Below, in pieces: positions 6,949 through 7,004 of a stretch of 7,004 nucleotides of DNA. The notes under the pieces are model-generated. The model did not search any database. It was not told the DNA's origin and worked only from the letters and a program-made list of their open reading frames with translations. This stretch comes from Candidatus Ruthturnera sp. GTDB taxonomy: Bacteria; Pseudomonadota; Gammaproteobacteria; PS1; Pseudothioglobaceae. Where the stretch lies: positions 13,996-20,999 of the forward strand of contig JABGOT010000051.1 of the NCBI GenBank assembly GCA_018648985.1. The letters run 5' to 3'. The first letter of the stretch is position 1. Each line of letters opens with the position of its first letter. The position numbers and the translations under genes were made by a program.

Positions 6949-7004
6949 CTATTAATCACGGTTTTTATTATAGTGATTATTGGCGTCGCGTGGCTTTTGA
7001 TGCA
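6923..7004 (+). CDS. N-terminus of a probable membrane-anchored protein (3' end beyond window)
   Basis: Only 27 codons are visible. The ATG at 6923 opens a frame that begins with a short polar stretch carrying one arginine and one histidine (MASFQLRHN). An unbroken hydrophobic segment of about 17-18 residues follows, rich in I, V and L (residues 10-27). This looks like an N-terminal transmembrane anchor or uncleaved signal; no signal-peptidase site is seen before the edge. An in-frame TAA at 6902-6904 and the lack of any other start before 6923 support this start. A weak GAG at 6914-6916 is the only Shine-Dalgarno-like element. The gene is divergent from thiE with a 2-nt gap. The family cannot be recognised: such N-termini occur in sensor kinases, cyclase/phosphodiesterase proteins and many others. 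Confidence 0.55.
6967..6972 (-). promoter_or_regulatory. thiE: Candidate -10 element for thiE
   Basis: Read on the minus strand, 6972 to 6967 is a perfect TATAAT. It lies 46 nt upstream of the thiE GTG, which would give a leader of about 40 nt. No recognisable -35 hexamer sits 16-18 nt further upstream and there is no TGn extension. The element lies inside the coding sequence of the divergent membrane-protein gene. A+T-rich DNA makes chance TATAAT matches common, so this is only a candidate. Confidence 0.25.

Noticed and set aside
1..7004. CRISPR array, tRNA, rRNA, insertion sequence or prophage remnant
   Set aside because: No spaced repeat series, RNA-gene signature, terminal inverted repeats or transposase/integrase motifs were seen, and nearly every base is accounted for by housekeeping genes.

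Overview
The window is a densely packed stretch of bacterial chromosome, about 40% G+C by eye. It carries housekeeping and DNA-repair genes: a 5'-truncated DNA polymerase I gene (polA), a complete arginyl-tRNA synthetase gene (argS), and a complete UvrD/AddA-like helicase gene with a C-terminal RecB-type nuclease. On the opposite strand lies thiamine-phosphate synthase (thiE). The first 82 bases of a probable membrane-protein gene follow at the right edge. PolA and the helicase read as proteobacterial, and PolA aligns with the remembered E. coli protein without a gap over its first ~55 residues. Together with the moderate-to-low G+C and very short spacers, this suggests a gammaproteobacterium with a compact genome, for example one of the marine sulfur-oxidising SUP05/Thioglobus type. 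That placement is a guess from style, not a proven assignment.

Layout, left to right. Bases 1-1475 hold the end of polA: the tail of the 3'-5' exonuclease domain and the whole polymerase domain. argS follows after 5 nt (1481-3181). The helicase-nuclease gene follows 12 nt after the argS stop, in the same reading frame but behind three consecutive in-frame stop codons (3194-6370). These three genes probably form one rightward transcription unit. thiE (6920 to 6342, minus strand) converges on the helicase gene and overlaps its last 29 bases. At its other end its GTG start lies 2 nt from the ATG of the divergent membrane-protein gene (6923 onward). No non-coding stretch exceeds 12 nt, so any promoters, operators or terminators must lie inside genes.

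Functionally, PolA (gap filling, Okazaki fragment processing) and the AddA/RecB-like enzyme (DNA end processing) both serve DNA maintenance. ArgS supplies Arg-tRNA and ThiE makes thiamine phosphate, so the grouping looks like compact packing rather than a pathway. I see no mobile element, CRISPR array, tRNA, rRNA or obvious defence or novel system. The points most worth a second look are the AddA-like enzyme without an adjacent AddB partner, the same-frame argS/helicase junction with its triple stop, and the crowded thiE start region. That region holds nearly abutting divergent starts, a 9-bp direct repeat over one start codon, and a hairpin followed by a T tract.
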